Shown: positions 48,509 through 58,240, counted from the first letter of the stretch. The stretch is DNA of 64,000 nucleotides from Chloroflexota bacterium (GCA_026004015.1 BPIH01000004.1:58704-122703), one strand, 5' to 3'. Notes: generated from the sequence alone by a model not told the origin. Translations and numbers: made by a program.

Positions 48509-50617
48509 CTACGCCCGCCGCACCGCCGGCACGACCAAGCCGGCCACCCCGGCTCCGAAGGTCATGAGCCCCGAGACGACGAGAACCGGCCCCAGCCCGA
48601 CGAGCTCGACGAGCACCCCGGCGCCGCCCATGGCCAGGGTCATCGCCCCGAAGACGAGGGCGAACCGAAAGCCGACGACCCGGCCCATGAGCTCGGCCGG
48701 GGTCCGCTCCTGGAAGAGCGTCTGGCTCGGGATGACGTAGACCATGTTCGCCACCCCGACCCCGACCATGAGCCCGATGGCCGTCGGCAGATTCCCGGTG
48801 AAGGCAAGGGCGGCCGTGCAGATCCCCGCCGCGGCGTAGCCGATGATGACGAGCGTTCCCTTCGCCAGTCGCGCCCCGACGAGGCCGAGAAGAAAGCCCC
48901 CGGCCAAGTTGCCGACCCCGATCCCCGTCTCGAGAAAGCCGTAGATGGCCGTCGGCTCGAAGTCCGTGCCCGTGATCGCGTCGCGGGCGTAGAGCGGGGC
49001 GACGGTGAGGAGCATCCCGGCCGTGAGCTGGCCCACGACCCCCTGGAGCGTGTTGGCGAGGAGAACGGTCTCGCGGCGCAGGAACTGCCAGCCGGCTCGC
49101 AGCTCGGCCACGAACCCCGGGCGACCGTCGCTCGAGGCCGATCGCGCCAGGGGCGTGACCTGAATCATCGCCAGCAGGACCGCCGAGACGACGTACGTAC
49201 CCGCGTCGACCCAGAAAGCGAGGGGGAGAGCTGCTCCGAGCAGGGCGACGAAGATCCCGGCCAAGGGATAGCCGACGATGTCGGCGATCGTCTCCCCGAC
49301 CCAGGTCGCCGAGTTCGCCGCCATGAGCTCGTCGCGGCGGACGATCCTCGGGATGATCGCCGTCCGTGCCGGACGGAAGAAGACGGAGATCGCCGTCACG
49401 AGGAAGACGAGCGGGTAGACGAGGAGGATGTTCGTGACCGCGGCCAGGGGAACGAGGACGATGACGGCCGCCCGAAGGAGATCCGCGACGATCATGACCT
49501 CCCGGTGCTCCCACCGGTCGACGAAGGTCCCGGCCACCGGGCCGAGGAGGAGGTTCGGGAGGGTGGCGGCGACGAAGACGAGGCCGACCGCCGCCGGGGA
49601 GTTCGTCAGCCCGAGGACGAGGAAGACGAGGGCGACCTGGTGGATGCGGTCGCCGAAGAGGCTGATGAGCTGGCCGGCCCAGAGGGCGGAGAAGCCGCCG
49701 TTCAGGGCGAGGCGGACGTAGGGGTGGGCGCGGAGGCGGCGAACGAGCCGTTGGGCGGCCGTCTCCCGGGGAGCGACGAGCACGCCGACGGCGGTAAGTG
49801 CCGCGTAGGGGGCCACGCCCTCCGAGCCCGGCTCGTCCGGACCGGGCAGGCTGACGACGGCCGGGGAGGCAAGGCCGGGTCCGCTCCCGGCCAGGACGAG
49901 GGGCCGCTCGAGGGCGGACGCCTCGGCGAGTCCTGAGCTCAGGCCCGTGGCCGGGCGAACCGGGCGACCCTCGACGACGGCCTCGACGGCTCGACCGGGC
50001 CGCGCGACGCCGGCCAGCCCGACGACCGTGCCCTCGGGCGCCGCCTCGGCCTCGAGGGCGAGTTCGGGTTTTCCACCGCGGAGGACGGCGGCGAAGGCGA
50101 AGAAGGCGAGCCCCGCCCCGAGGAAGAGGTCGCCGATCGAGGCGACGCCCTGGAACGGCGGCACCGGCAGCGGGATGAGGTCGATGAGGGGGCCGGCCCG
50201 GAGGATGAAGTCGCCCGGCAGCTCGGGTCCGATGAGGGAGTAGAAGGGCGAGGTGACGTCCTCGGGTCGAAGGCCGGCCGCCCGCAGGCTCGGCTCGTAG
50301 ATCGGCATCGAGCCGCCGTTCATGACGATGGCGGCCATGTTGGCGAGGCTCCCGACGAAGGCGAGGGAGATGCCCGGGTGCCGGCGATTTACCCAGAGGC
50401 CGGCCAGCAGGAGGGCGTAGGCCGAGGCGAAGAGCGGGAGACGGAGCGCGTCCGCCCACTCGATCCCCCGGACGATGACCAGCTCGGTCCCGAAGCGGAC
50501 GAGGACGGCGAGGAAGAGGAGGCCGATCCAGCGGAGCCTGACGCGGAGCAGGTTGTCGAGGCGACCGCCCGCCAGGAGCCCGGCCAGGAGACCGAGCGCG
50601 ATGCCGCCGATGAGCAC
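48509..50617 (-). CDS. DUF5317 domain fused to MFS transporter
   Basis: 702 residues, intact. Residues 1-170 are DUF5317-like: several short helices, GGRLDNLLRVRLRWIGLLFL and the Asn-Gly-Gly block MNGGSMPIYEP. A 100-residue Ala/Gly/Pro-rich linker follows. From about 300 to the end is a 12-helix MFS transporter of the EntS/MFS_3 group (SALWAGQLISLFGDRIHQVA, FVDRWEHREVMIVADLLRA). Substrate unknown. It begins 3 bp after the HD-GYP stop, so the two are one operon. Confidence 0.9.
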   Translation of the reverse strand: MLIGGIALGLLAGLLAGGRLDNLLRVRLRWIGLLFLAVLVRFGTELVIVRGIEWADALRLPLFASAYALLLAGLWVNRRHPGISLAFVGSLANMAAIVMNGGSMPIYEPSLRAAGLRPEDVTSPFYSLIGPELPGDFILRAGPLIDLIPLPVPPFQGVASIGDLFLGAGLAFFAFAAVLRGGKPELALEAEAAPEGTVVGLAGVARPGRAVEAVVEGRPVRPATGLSSGLAEASALERPLVLAGSGPGLASPAVVSLPGPDEPGSEGVAPYAALTAVGVLVAPRETAAQRLVRRLRAHPYVRLALNGGFSALWAGQLISLFGDRIHQVALVFLVLGLTNSPAAVGLVFVAATLPNLLLGPVAGTFVDRWEHREVMIVADLLRAAVIVLVPLAAVTNILLVYPLVFLVTAISVFFRPARTAIIPRIVRRDELMAANSATWVGETIADIVGYPLAGIFVALLGAALPLAFWVDAGTYVVSAVLLAMIQVTPLARSASSDGRPGFVAELRAGWQFLRRETVLLANTLQGVVGQLTAGMLLTVAPLYARDAITGTDFEPTAIYGFLETGIGVGNLAGGFLLGLVGARLAKGTLVIIGYAAAGICTAALAFTGNLPTAIGLMVGVGVANMVYVIPSQTLFQERTPAELMGRVVGFRFALVFGAMTLAMGGAGVLVELVGLGPVLVVSGLMTFGAGVAGLVVPAVRRA

Positions 50618-50620
50618 GGC

Positions 50621-51619
50621 TCAGGACGGCGGCGCGGCGGTCGAGGTGGGTGGCGACGCCGCCTGGCTGAGGCGGCCGGCAGCCTGGGCGAGGAGGGGGA
50701 TGGGTCGCGGCTCGACGGTAGGCCGGCCGGGATCCGGCAGCCCTTCGGCCCACCGGGTTCGGACGAAGGCGTCGACGACCTCGGGATCGAACTGGATCCC
50801 GGAGAACTTCCGGAGCTCGGCGATGGCCTGCTCGGGGGTGAGCGGGGTGAGCCGGTACGGCCGGGCCGCCGTCATCGCTTCGAAGGCGTCGGCCACGTGG
50901 AGGATCCGGGCCAGCTTCGGGATCTCGTGGCCGATGAGGCGGTCGGGGTAACCCGAGCCGTTGTACCACTCGTGGTGGTGACGGATGATCGGCAGCTCGC
51001 GGGCGAGTTTGGCGACCGGCTTGATGATCTGCTCGCCGAGGACCGGATGGGCGTTCATGATCGTCCGCTCCTCGCGGGTCAGCCGATCCTGCTTGAGGAG
51101 GACGCGGTCCGGGACCCCGATCTTGCCGACGTCGTGGAGGAGGCCGCCCCACTCGAGGGCCTCGAGCTCGACCTCGCTGACCCGCATCTCGCGGCCGATG
51201 TCGACGGCGATCTCCTTGACCCGCCAGCTGTGGCGGCTCGTGAAGGGGTCGCGCTTGTCGACGGCCTCGGCCAGGGCGCCGATGGTCTGGGTGAACATCT
51301 CCCGCATCTCGACGAACTTCTGGTACGCGACGCGGGTCGTGTAGAGGGGCAGGGCGAAGAGGAGGGTCGCCCACCAGCCGGAGGGGAGGGAGAAGGTGCG
51401 GGCCATGAGCCAGGCGACGGGGGCGAGGGCGAGGAGGTTGACGGCAAACCCTCGGGCATCCCCGACGACGACCTCCCTCACGCTCCTCCCAAACCGCAGC
51501 GCCACGATGATCGCGGCAGGGATGCAGATTGACGAAGAACACAATGCACCGAGCATGTGGCCGCGCAAGTCATCCAGTGAAGATCGGCTCCAGGCCCCAT
51601 CTGGCTCGCCATGATCCAT
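50621..51619 (-). CDS. HD-GYP domain phosphodiesterase (intact C-terminal part)
   Basis: The readable ORF gives 332 residues: two membrane helices at the N-terminal end (AVNLLALAPVAWLMARTF and the next), then an HD-GYP domain with RHSWRVKEIAVDIGREM, HDVGKIGVPD and HHEWYNGSGYPDRLIGHEI. HD-GYP enzymes break down cyclic di-GMP or cGAMP. The first 45 codons use rare codons for this genome and the expected upstream membrane domain is found, broken, at 51620-52014; the true protein was probably about 460 residues. Confidence 0.88.
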   Translation of the reverse strand: MDHGEPDGAWSRSSLDDLRGHMLGALCSSSICIPAAIIVALRFGRSVREVVVGDARGFAVNLLALAPVAWLMARTFSLPSGWWATLLFALPLYTTRVAYQKFVEMREMFTQTIGALAEAVDKRDPFTSRHSWRVKEIAVDIGREMRVSEVELEALEWGGLLHDVGKIGVPDRVLLKQDRLTREERTIMNAHPVLGEQIIKPVAKLARELPIIRHHHEWYNGSGYPDRLIGHEIPKLARILHVADAFEAMTAARPYRLTPLTPEQAIAELRKFSGIQFDPEVVDAFVRTRWAEGLPDPGRPTVEPRPIPLLAQAAGRLSQAASPPTSTAAPPS

Positions 51620-52014
51620 CCCGCCTGCCAGTTGCTGGAATGACTACTGCCGCGTGGTTGGCCAGAGTTCCGTACCAAGGAACCTGCGCCCCTTAGTCTC
51701 ACGTAACTCAGTCGTGCCGAGGCAGCTACCCACACCGGCAGCGGGTCCGCCGAGATTCGTCGCCGCCAGAACCGGAGCGAAGAACACCGACAGCATGAGC
51801 CCACGGGGCATTCGCACCGGCAGGGCCGAGCGCGAAGAGGGTGAGAAGCGTCCAGAAGAGGATGCCCCCAGGATATCTATGGACGAGGCCCGGCCAGCCC
51901 GTCGACTTCGATTGCAATGGCGGGGTCCACGGGGAAAACGAAACTCGCGACGGCGAGCGACATGCCGCCCGCCGCCACGAGTCCCGCAACGAAGATCTTC
52001 AAGGACCTGGGCAT
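51620..52014 (-). pseudogene. Broken N-terminal membrane domain of the HD-GYP protein
   Basis: Minus-strand pieces in changing frames: KIFVAGLVAAGGMSLAVASF (from ATG 52014), GILFWTLLTLFA, then PVRMPRGLMLSVFFAPVLAA with NLGGPAAGV, then YGTLANHAAVVIPAT. Their order matches the multi-helix sensor domain that precedes HD-GYP in many Gram-positive-type proteins. At least four breaks occur in 400 bp. Codon use is unlike the downstream part. Confidence 0.5.
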
Positions 52015-52092
52015 CCCGCCCTCGTGTGCCGATCACGTCCACTTTGGGACTGTAGCCGTTCCCGGCCCTCGGCGGAATGGGACGATCGTACC

Positions 52093-52182
52093 TCAGAAGC
52101 CCTTGAAGGAGGCGCCGCCCGCGAAGGCGGCTGCTAGCAGGGTGCCTACAGCTCCGAGGACGCGCACGATGCGACGAAACAT
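52093..52182 (-). CDS. Candidate 29-residue hydrophobic microprotein
   Basis: MFRRIVRVLGAVGTLLAAAF plus FAGG-type end: a basic N-terminus, a hydrophobic core and SFKGF at the end. A GAGGAGG site lies six bases before the ATG, the best-spaced ribosome site in this area. It sits between the SARP-type regulator and the HD-GYP gene on the same strand. It resembles a small membrane or signal peptide; it is too short for recognition by similarity. Confidence 0.4.
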   Translation of the reverse strand: MFRRIVRVLGAVGTLLAAAFAGGASFKGF

Positions 52183-52255
52183 CGTCGACCTCCTCGCGAA
52201 CTCACCAGCCCTTGGATGCCAGATTCCGCGTGCACGCTCGTACCTCCTGGCGGCC

Positions 52256-52278
52256 TTCGTGTGCGGGGAGCACACGAA
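52256..52278. repeat. Hairpin upstream of the microprotein
   Basis: Perfect nine-base arms TTCGTGTGC (52256-52264) and GCACACGAA (52270-52278) around five bases, about 75 bases upstream of the microprotein ATG. May be an RNA hairpin or an operator. Confidence 0.5.
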
Positions 52279-52479
52279 AACCGACCTGACTGCAATGAGC
52301 CGGTCGGTTGCACTACTCGCTCGACCGCACCCTAAGTGCCCAATTCAGGTGCGGCTTCCGCGCGTCCGAGCGTTGCCCCCAGTACCCGAGTACTAGGGGG
52401 ATGCGGGACTATAGGCGGACGAAACCATTACGGGCAATACCGCAGCCTACCTATCCACACTTCTCTGATGCTCTCTGCG

Positions 52480-54309
52480 CTAGAGCGACTCCAAGGGCGG
52501 CGGTTCGATGCCCAGTTCGCGTCGCACCGCAGCGGCATAGTGGGCGTATTGCTCAGCAGCGGCCAGATGGGCCCCGGCGAGGCGGTAGAGACGGACGAGA
52601 CCGAGCTCGATCTGATCGGCCTCCGGGTCGATCTCCAGCGCTCTTCTGGCGATGATGATGCCCTTGCTGTAGAGCCGACGGTCGATGGCGGCCTGAACGG
52701 AGCGCTCCGCGATCTCGAGCACTGCAGCATGGAGAGAATCCCGGAAGGCCAACGCCCACTCTTCATAGGCGAAGTCCAAGGCGAAGGTACCCCGATACTC
52801 CCCAAGGAGGGTCTCCACGCGTTCGAGATCCAGGTCTCGGGTGAGCTCCTGGGTCAAGCGCCGGGCGCGCCGACTTCGACTCTCTACGAGGTCGCCGTCG
52901 AGCCACACGACCTCTCCGCTGTTCAGGATGTAGGCGGGCGAGGTGTCTTCGTCGTACGTCGGGTCGATCAAACGCCGCAGGAAGTAGAGGGTCTGGTTGA
53001 GGGAGTTAACGGCATCCTCCGGCGCGTGTTCGGGCCAGAGGGCATCGATGACCTGGTCCCGCGCTACCCGCCACTCGGGCCGCGACAGTAGGAAGCAAAG
53101 GAGCGCCAGTGGCTTGCGGCGGATCCGTGCGCCCTGGATCGTGCGATCGCCGACGTGGATCTCTACGCTGCCGAGGTCATCGACGAAGACGGGCGTGGCC
53201 AGCCGCTTTGCCAGGCCCCGACCCAGCTGAGGGTCGGCGTGAGGGCCGCGGAGGGACCGAGCCAGCGCCCGCAGGCGCGGGACGTCCTCGAGATCGCCGA
53301 CTCGATCGAGGATCCGGCCGGCAGCAGCTCGCAGGGCTGGGTCGCTGGTCTCGATGGCGCGACGGAGTGCCGGGCGCCAGCGATCGGGGCGCAGTTCCGC
53401 TTCGCGCTCGACGACGGTCGCGGGCCTGCGTCAGGTCCGGACACGAGGTTGTCCACCATCACCTCGGCTAGACTGAGACCATGGCACGATCGTTCGTCAG
53501 CCAACGGCTGATGACCGGCTCAGGGCCTGGGGTCCATCCAGGGCCGCCAGGAGGAGCCGACAGTAGTTGGACCAGATACCGCGCAGACTGCAGCTCTCGC
53601 CAATCCTGCACGCCGCGGTCGAGCGCTGCCCGGCTGTCGTCTCCGCGCAGCAAAGCGAGTGCGCCATCAGGGCGGCAGTGGTGCTCTTTGCCCGGGTTGT
53701 AAGTCACGCTCCGTGAGTGAGCTCTGCTGCTGACGAGCCGCTCTCGATCAGCTGTCCCGTTCGCAGCGAAGCCACAGTCTGCCGGTCGCCACATCTCGCG
53801 GATCGGGGCGACCCTTTGCAGAGTGGCTCGGCTTCCGCTCAGGTACGCGCGCCGCCTCTGCTTCGTCCCAGCGCGACTGTGAAGCTCGGCCGCCTCGATG
53901 AGCACGTCCGCACGAACGGTGACCTGCGGGTACTTGGCAAGCTTCTGCGAGGTGTTCGAGCGCCTCGGGATGTGTCCGAGGTGGGCCTCGGCCCACGCCC
54001 GCATCGCTAGCACGTTTGCGCTCTCAGGGGCTCGCCGCCTCCGCGGATCAGCGCATGCTCCGCTTCGTCGGCGATGCGAGCAGCTCGCGGATCTGTCCCA
54101 TGGGCCGAAGCATCGACATCAGGTTGTTGAGGCTGATCCCGAGATACCGCGGCATGTCGGACTGCGCGGTGGCGTCGGCCATGCCGCTCCATGAGCTGCA
54201 GCCGCGACGAGATCCATGGATGCCGCGGCAGGCGTCGATCAACCGCCAGTGCCTGTCTGCGAGCCACTGTAGTGCCGGTCCTCGCTCCGTTGGAGGACGT
54301 CCGCTAGCG
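52480..54309 (-). pseudogene. C-terminal part of STAND/SARP regulator: TPR region, winged helix and BTAD (broken)
   Basis: Continuation of the ATPase gene at 54310-55722. Pieces of a helical repeat region follow in mixed frames (DMPRYLGISLNNLMSMLRPM, LAMRAWAEAHLGHIP, YPQVTVRADVLIEAAELHSR). From about 53430 one frame is open to 52480: RPALRRAIETSDPALRAAAG, a winged-helix domain (LGSVEIHVGDRTIQGARIRR, WRVARDQVIDALWPEHAPED), then a BTAD domain ending RRELGIEPPPLESL. SARP-type domains activate transcription. At least five breaks between 53430 and 54310; codon use differs from the N-terminal half. Confidence 0.65.
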
Positions 54310-55722
54310 TCAGCGCGCCTCCTCGATGGCGCCGGTGGCGAAGGCGAGGGTCATGAGGTTGGCCAGGGCGGCGTCGTGGAGTTCGGGGGGCGCCTGCGAC
54401 ACTGCGGATCGGGCACGGGCGAGGGCACCTTCCGTGTCGTTCCGGTTGAAGTCGAGACGCGAGCGGACGATGTCGAGGGCCACGCATCCCTCCCCGCCGC
54501 TCAGGTAGCGCTCGGCGAAGGCGTAGTCGCCGGACGCCATGATGTCCTGAAGGGCCCCCTCGGCGACCCGCCGCGCCGCGTCGTGATCACCGCCCGCCGC
54601 GTAGTGGTGACAGGCGAGGCGCCACTCCGACCCCTCGACGTGCCGGGCGACCCGCTGGTGGATGGCGGCGACGCCAGCCTGGCCCACCTCGCGGCTCAAT
54701 CTCGTCAGCAGGAAGTCGGCTACGAGCGGGTGGTACCGCTGCGGCTGGCGGCCATCGGCGAGGGGCGACAAGAGGCCCGCCCGCGTCGCGGCCTCGAGCA
54801 GCTCCTCCGCCTCCTCGATCGGACGCACGCTCGCCACGGCGGCCAGCTCCGGCTCGACCCGGAGGAGGACGGCCGTCTCCATGAGAAACCGCTGGAGGTC
54901 GGGATCGAGGACCCCGACCACCTCCTCGGCCAGGTAGTCGTAGAGCTCCGACTTCCCGCCGCTCAGACCGTCGATGAACGACCGCGCCTCGGCGGGCGTT
55001 CGGTCCCGAATGGCCGCCTCGACGAGCTGCAGCGACGCCGCCCAGCCCTCGGTGCGCTCGTACAGCGCGGCGACGAGATCCCGGGCCAGGGGCCGCCGGT
55101 AGCTCTCGCGGAAGAGTCGATCCGTCTCTTCGAGACTGAAGCGCAGATCGTCCGTCGACAGCTCGGCCAGCTGGTCGTGCGTCCGGAGCCTCGCGAGCGG
55201 CAGCTTCGGTCGACGCCGACTCGAGATGACGACGGTGACCCCCGGCGGGACCCGTCGGACGATCTGGCGCACGATGGCTCGGATGTCGGGGATGTCGTCG
55301 ACGACGTGGTAGTCGTCGACGATGAGGACCGTCGGCCGCTGGCCCAGGACCTCGAGCTCCCGGATGAAGACGTCGACGATGGCCTCCATCGTCAGCCCGG
55401 CCGCCGAGACGTCGCTGATGAGGTCGGCGGTGATCGGGGCGAAGGTCGGCTCGCAGGCCCGGCCCGCCGCGACGAGGTAGCGGAGGAAGGTGATCCAGTC
55501 ACGGTCGCCGTCGTCGAGTCGGTACCAGGCGGTGCGGAGCGAGGTCCGCCGCGCCCAGTCAGCGAGGAGGGTCGTCTTGCCATACCCGGCCTCGGCGGCC
55601 ACGACGATGACCCGACGTCCCGCAGCGACCTCGAGCCAGTCGAGGAGGCGGTCGCGGCGGAGCGTCCCGTCCGGGAGGGACGGCGGCTCGACCTTGTAGG
55701 CACTGATCGGGACGCCCCTCAC
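54310..55722 (-). CDS. MalT-like STAND ATPase, N-terminal part of a SARP regulator
   Basis: 470 residues from GTG 55722. P-loop VVAAEAGYGKTTLLADWARR, Walker B VLIVDDYHVVDD, sensor-type VTVVISSRRRPKLPLARLR and the winged-helix part EVVGVLDPDLQRFLMETAVL, as in MalT and other LuxR-associated ATPases. The ORF stops at 54310 in the helical repeat region (FATGAIEEAR), but related sequence goes on in other frames to 52480. The upstream extension to 56064 is low-complexity and rejected. A signal-gated regulator; ligand unknown. Confidence 0.8.
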   Translation of the reverse strand: MRGVPISAYKVEPPSLPDGTLRRDRLLDWLEVAAGRRVIVVAAEAGYGKTTLLADWARRTSLRTAWYRLDDGDRDWITFLRYLVAAGRACEPTFAPITADLISDVSAAGLTMEAIVDVFIRELEVLGQRPTVLIVDDYHVVDDIPDIRAIVRQIVRRVPPGVTVVISSRRRPKLPLARLRTHDQLAELSTDDLRFSLEETDRLFRESYRRPLARDLVAALYERTEGWAASLQLVEAAIRDRTPAEARSFIDGLSGGKSELYDYLAEEVVGVLDPDLQRFLMETAVLLRVEPELAAVASVRPIEEAEELLEAATRAGLLSPLADGRQPQRYHPLVADFLLTRLSREVGQAGVAAIHQRVARHVEGSEWRLACHHYAAGGDHDAARRVAEGALQDIMASGDYAFAERYLSGGEGCVALDIVRSRLDFNRNDTEGALARARSAVSQAPPELHDAALANLMTLAFATGAIEEAR

Positions 55723-56153
55723 CTCCGACCTGCTCCCCGGTACGAGGTATGTGGCCAAACCGATGGGTCCGGGGCCGACGGCCACGGCCCGAGTCGCAGG
55801 ATTGCCGGCTCGAGCCGCCTCGGTGGCTGACGGTCCGCGTGGCGTCAACGATAGGCGCCGCGGGGGACGCGAGTCAAAGCTATTCCGGGCCGGCGACTGG
55901 CCGTCGCCCGGCGAGACCGTCGGGCCGTGGACCGGCGCGGCAGCGTCTCCCCCGGGGCCGTGTTCAGCCCCCGAGGCAGGAGCGGGTGACGAGGATCTCG
56001 GCGCGGTTCGGCGGGTCGTCGAGCGGGGCGGCGGCATGGTCGCATGGTGCCGGCCCCCGCTCATCAGCTGGTTACGTCGTCCAGTGATCTCTGGTCAGGT
56101 CCGGAGCGATGGTGCCAGGTGTTGGGGCCCCGGCGAGGCCCGCAGCGCGAGGA
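55723..56153. other. Gap without a gene
   Basis: 431 bp upstream of the SARP-type gene and downstream of dodecin. No ORF with support. It must hold the regulator's promoter, but no clear -35/-10 was found. Confidence 0.5.
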
Positions 56154-56360
56154 TCAGTCGGCTTCGTACTCGAAGGCGATCTTGAGGTCGACGTGGTACT
56201 CGACGATCTCGCCGTTCTCGACCCTCGCCGTCGACTTCACGACCTCGATGGAGCGGATGTTGCGGACCGTCCGCGACGCCGTCGCGACGGCCTGGCGAGC
56301 GGCATCGCTCCAGGACTTCGGGCTCGTGCCGACCATCTCGCGGACGATGATGACGCCCAT
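56154..56360 (-). CDS. Dodecin family protein
   Basis: 68 residues, the full dodecin length, starting MGVIIVREMVGTSPKSW with SDAARQAVATASRTVRNIRS and ending in a beta hairpin GEIVEYHVDLKIAFEYEAD. Dodecins form dodecameric cages that store flavin or, in some groups, coenzyme A. AAGGAGG precedes ATG 56360, which beats the upstream ATG 56432. Stands alone. Confidence 0.93.
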   Translation of the reverse strand: MGVIIVREMVGTSPKSWSDAARQAVATASRTVRNIRSIEVVKSTARVENGEIVEYHVDLKIAFEYEAD

Positions 56361-56588
56361 GGGCTCGCACCTCCTTCGACCGAACTGACGCGTTGAGGCC
56401 CCGACCGCGTACAGCGGTGGGCGAATGACCATCGATCGCGCGACCGCGAGCCGCGGCCAGCGGTCAGTGTAGGGGCGGCCGACGATGGGAGGCGCCGTCG
56501 AAGCCGCTCTGGGTGGCGATCTCGGGGGCGACCTCGAGGGCCGGCTCGGCTCGGGACGACACGGCCGGCGGCGCGATCGACGCCTCGG

Positions 56589-56891
56589 TCAGGCCTGGGC
56601 GGCCCGGCTCGAGCTCGCTCGGACCCGGTCGAAACAGGTGCTGCAGTAGACCGGTCGGTCCGTACGCGGGCTGAAAGGCACGATCGCCTGGCCACCGCAC
56701 ATGCTGCAGACGGCGGCGTGGTACTCGCGAGGCCCGCCCGGGACCCGGGCGCTCCGGGCTGCCGCCCGGCAGGTGGGACAGCGCTGGGGGACATTCTGCA
56801 GCCCCTTGCGGGCGAAGAACGCCTGCTCGCCCGCCGAGAAGACGAACTCCTCGCGGCACTCGCGGCAAACGAGCGTTCGGTCCTCGTACAC
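56589..56891 (-). CDS. Zinc-ribbon protein
   Basis: About 100 residues with four CxxC pairs: LVCREC, RCPTC, VCSMCGG and YCSTC, so two zinc sites are likely. The first half (DRTLVCRECREEFVFSAGEQ, FFARKGLQNVPQRCP) matches a widespread bacterial zinc-ribbon family of unknown role. GTG 56891 has a GGAGGG site nine bases upstream; a start at 56918 is possible. Cytoplasmic. Confidence 0.75.
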   Translation of the reverse strand: MYEDRTLVCRECREEFVFSAGEQAFFARKGLQNVPQRCPTCRAAARSARVPGGPREYHAAVCSMCGGQAIVPFSPRTDRPVYCSTCFDRVRASSSRAAQA

Positions 56892-57307
56892 GGCCCTACG
56901 TCCCTCCTCAAAACGCACCGCCCGAGCAAGGTCATCGGGGCACCGAACGCCCCGCGGGTCCCCCTCGAGCCCCTATCCTCGCGGCCCTCGGCTGGCGACC
57001 GTCGCCGATCCCGACGGCGGTCCTTCGCTGACGTTCTGGAAGGCGCCGAGCAACGGCGTTCTGCTCGACCCCGGCCCGCCGCGTCTCCCCTCGGCCCATT
57101 CCATGGTCCGAGGATAACGGCCGCGTCAAGCCTTCGTGAGGCCCGACGGTCGACGGATGCACGACGGCAGGTCGAGACGGCGGACCCTCGAACGACGCCG
57201 CCACTGAGGCGGGCCCGGGCGACGGTGGATGGCGGCCGTCGGCCGGCGCCCGCGACGACGACCGTCGTCTTGGGAACCGTTGCGCATCGTCCGGCGTCTC
57301 GGCGCTG
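56892..57307. other. Gap without a gene
   Basis: 416 bp between divergent genes (zinc-ribbon on minus, lipoprotein on plus). Presumably carries both promoters; no convincing elements or small ORFs were seen. Confidence 0.5.
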
Positions 57308-58240
57308 ATGAACGGTCGATCAGCATCCTTGCCAGCGCGCGCCGTCGGAGGTGCGCCTGTCGCGCGGTCCTGGACGGCGGGTCTCGTCCTGGCCCTAGCG
57401 GTCCTCCTCGTCGGCTGCTCCGGCCCCCTCGGCAGTCCGGACGCCTCGTCGCCATCGACCTCGCCGACCCCGTCCGGAGAGGACGAAGCGATCAGCCATC
57501 CGACCGGAGCGAGCGATCTCATCCTCCGCGAGGAGGTCGGCGGCGGCTTCGTGCCGATCGGGTTCTTCGCCACCCAGGCCCCCTTCTTCTCCCTCTACGG
57601 CGACGGGACCGTCATCTACCGGGACGAGACAGCCCCGCTGCCCGAGCCGGGACCCGACGGCATCGTCCGCGGTCATCCCTTCCGGCGGGCGCGGCTTGCG
57701 GAAGCGCAGGTCCAGGAGTTGCTCCGTTTCGCCCTCACCGAAGGCGGCCTGGGCATCGCCCGGGAGCGCTACGACGCCCCGAACGTCGCCGACGCCCCGA
57801 CGACGACCTTCGTCATCCGGGCGGGGGGCCTCGACAAGACGGTCTCGGTCTACGCCCTCGGGCTCGAGACGCCCGAGTCGGCCGACGCCCTCGCTCGGCG
57901 CGCCTTCCTCCGCCTCGACGAGCGGCTCCGCGGGCTCATCAGCAGCGGCAGCCTCGGCGGCGACGTCTGGCACCCCGATCGGTGGCGGGGCACGCTCAGC
58001 GAGGCCACGCCGGTCGGCGCACCCGTCCCCTGGCCGTGGTCGGACGTCGCCCCCGCCGACTTTGTCGCAGATCCGGCCAGCAACGTCTGGCTGCCGCGCC
58101 GAACGATGACGTCGACAGAGGTCGAGGTACTCGGGCTCGAGGACATCGAAGGCGGCTTCCACGGGCTCGAGCTCGCCGGACCCGACGGCAAGGTGTACGT
58201 CTTCGGCCTCCGACCCTTGCTGCCCGACGAGACGGGGTGA
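57308..58240 (+). CDS. Putative lipoprotein of unknown function
   Basis: 310 residues with a lipoprotein signal: helix AGLVLALAVLLVGC and lipidation Cys37, then a Ser/Pro/Thr-rich linker (to about 58) and a globular domain. VGGGFVPIGFFATQAPFFSL and LYGDGTVIYRDETAPLPEPG resemble exported bacterial proteins with beta-rich folds. No enzymatic motif seen. Faces dnaB convergently with 60 bp between stops. Confidence 0.75.
   Translation: MNGRSASLPARAVGGAPVARSWTAGLVLALAVLLVGCSGPLGSPDASSPSTSPTPSGEDEAISHPTGASDLILREEVGGGFVPIGFFATQAPFFSLYGDGTVIYRDETAPLPEPGPDGIVRGHPFRRARLAEAQVQELLRFALTEGGLGIARERYDAPNVADAPTTTFVIRAGGLDKTVSVYALGLETPESADALARRAFLRLDERLRGLISSGSLGGDVWHPDRWRGTLSEATPVGAPVPWPWSDVAPADFVADPASNVWLPRRTMTSTEVEVLGLEDIEGGFHGLELAGPDGKVYVFGLRPLLPDETG

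Noticed and set aside
47835..51542. 1235-codon minus-strand ORF over pcm-distal, MFS and HD-GYP genes
   Set aside because: Alternative frame of well-supported genes on the same strand; Arg/Pro-rich translation with no domain.
53481..53702. 73-codon plus-strand ORF with TAGACT six bases before its ATG
   Set aside because: Looks like the leaderless pattern but lies antisense in the broken SARP region, and the translation is Ser/Arg-rich without features; probably chance.
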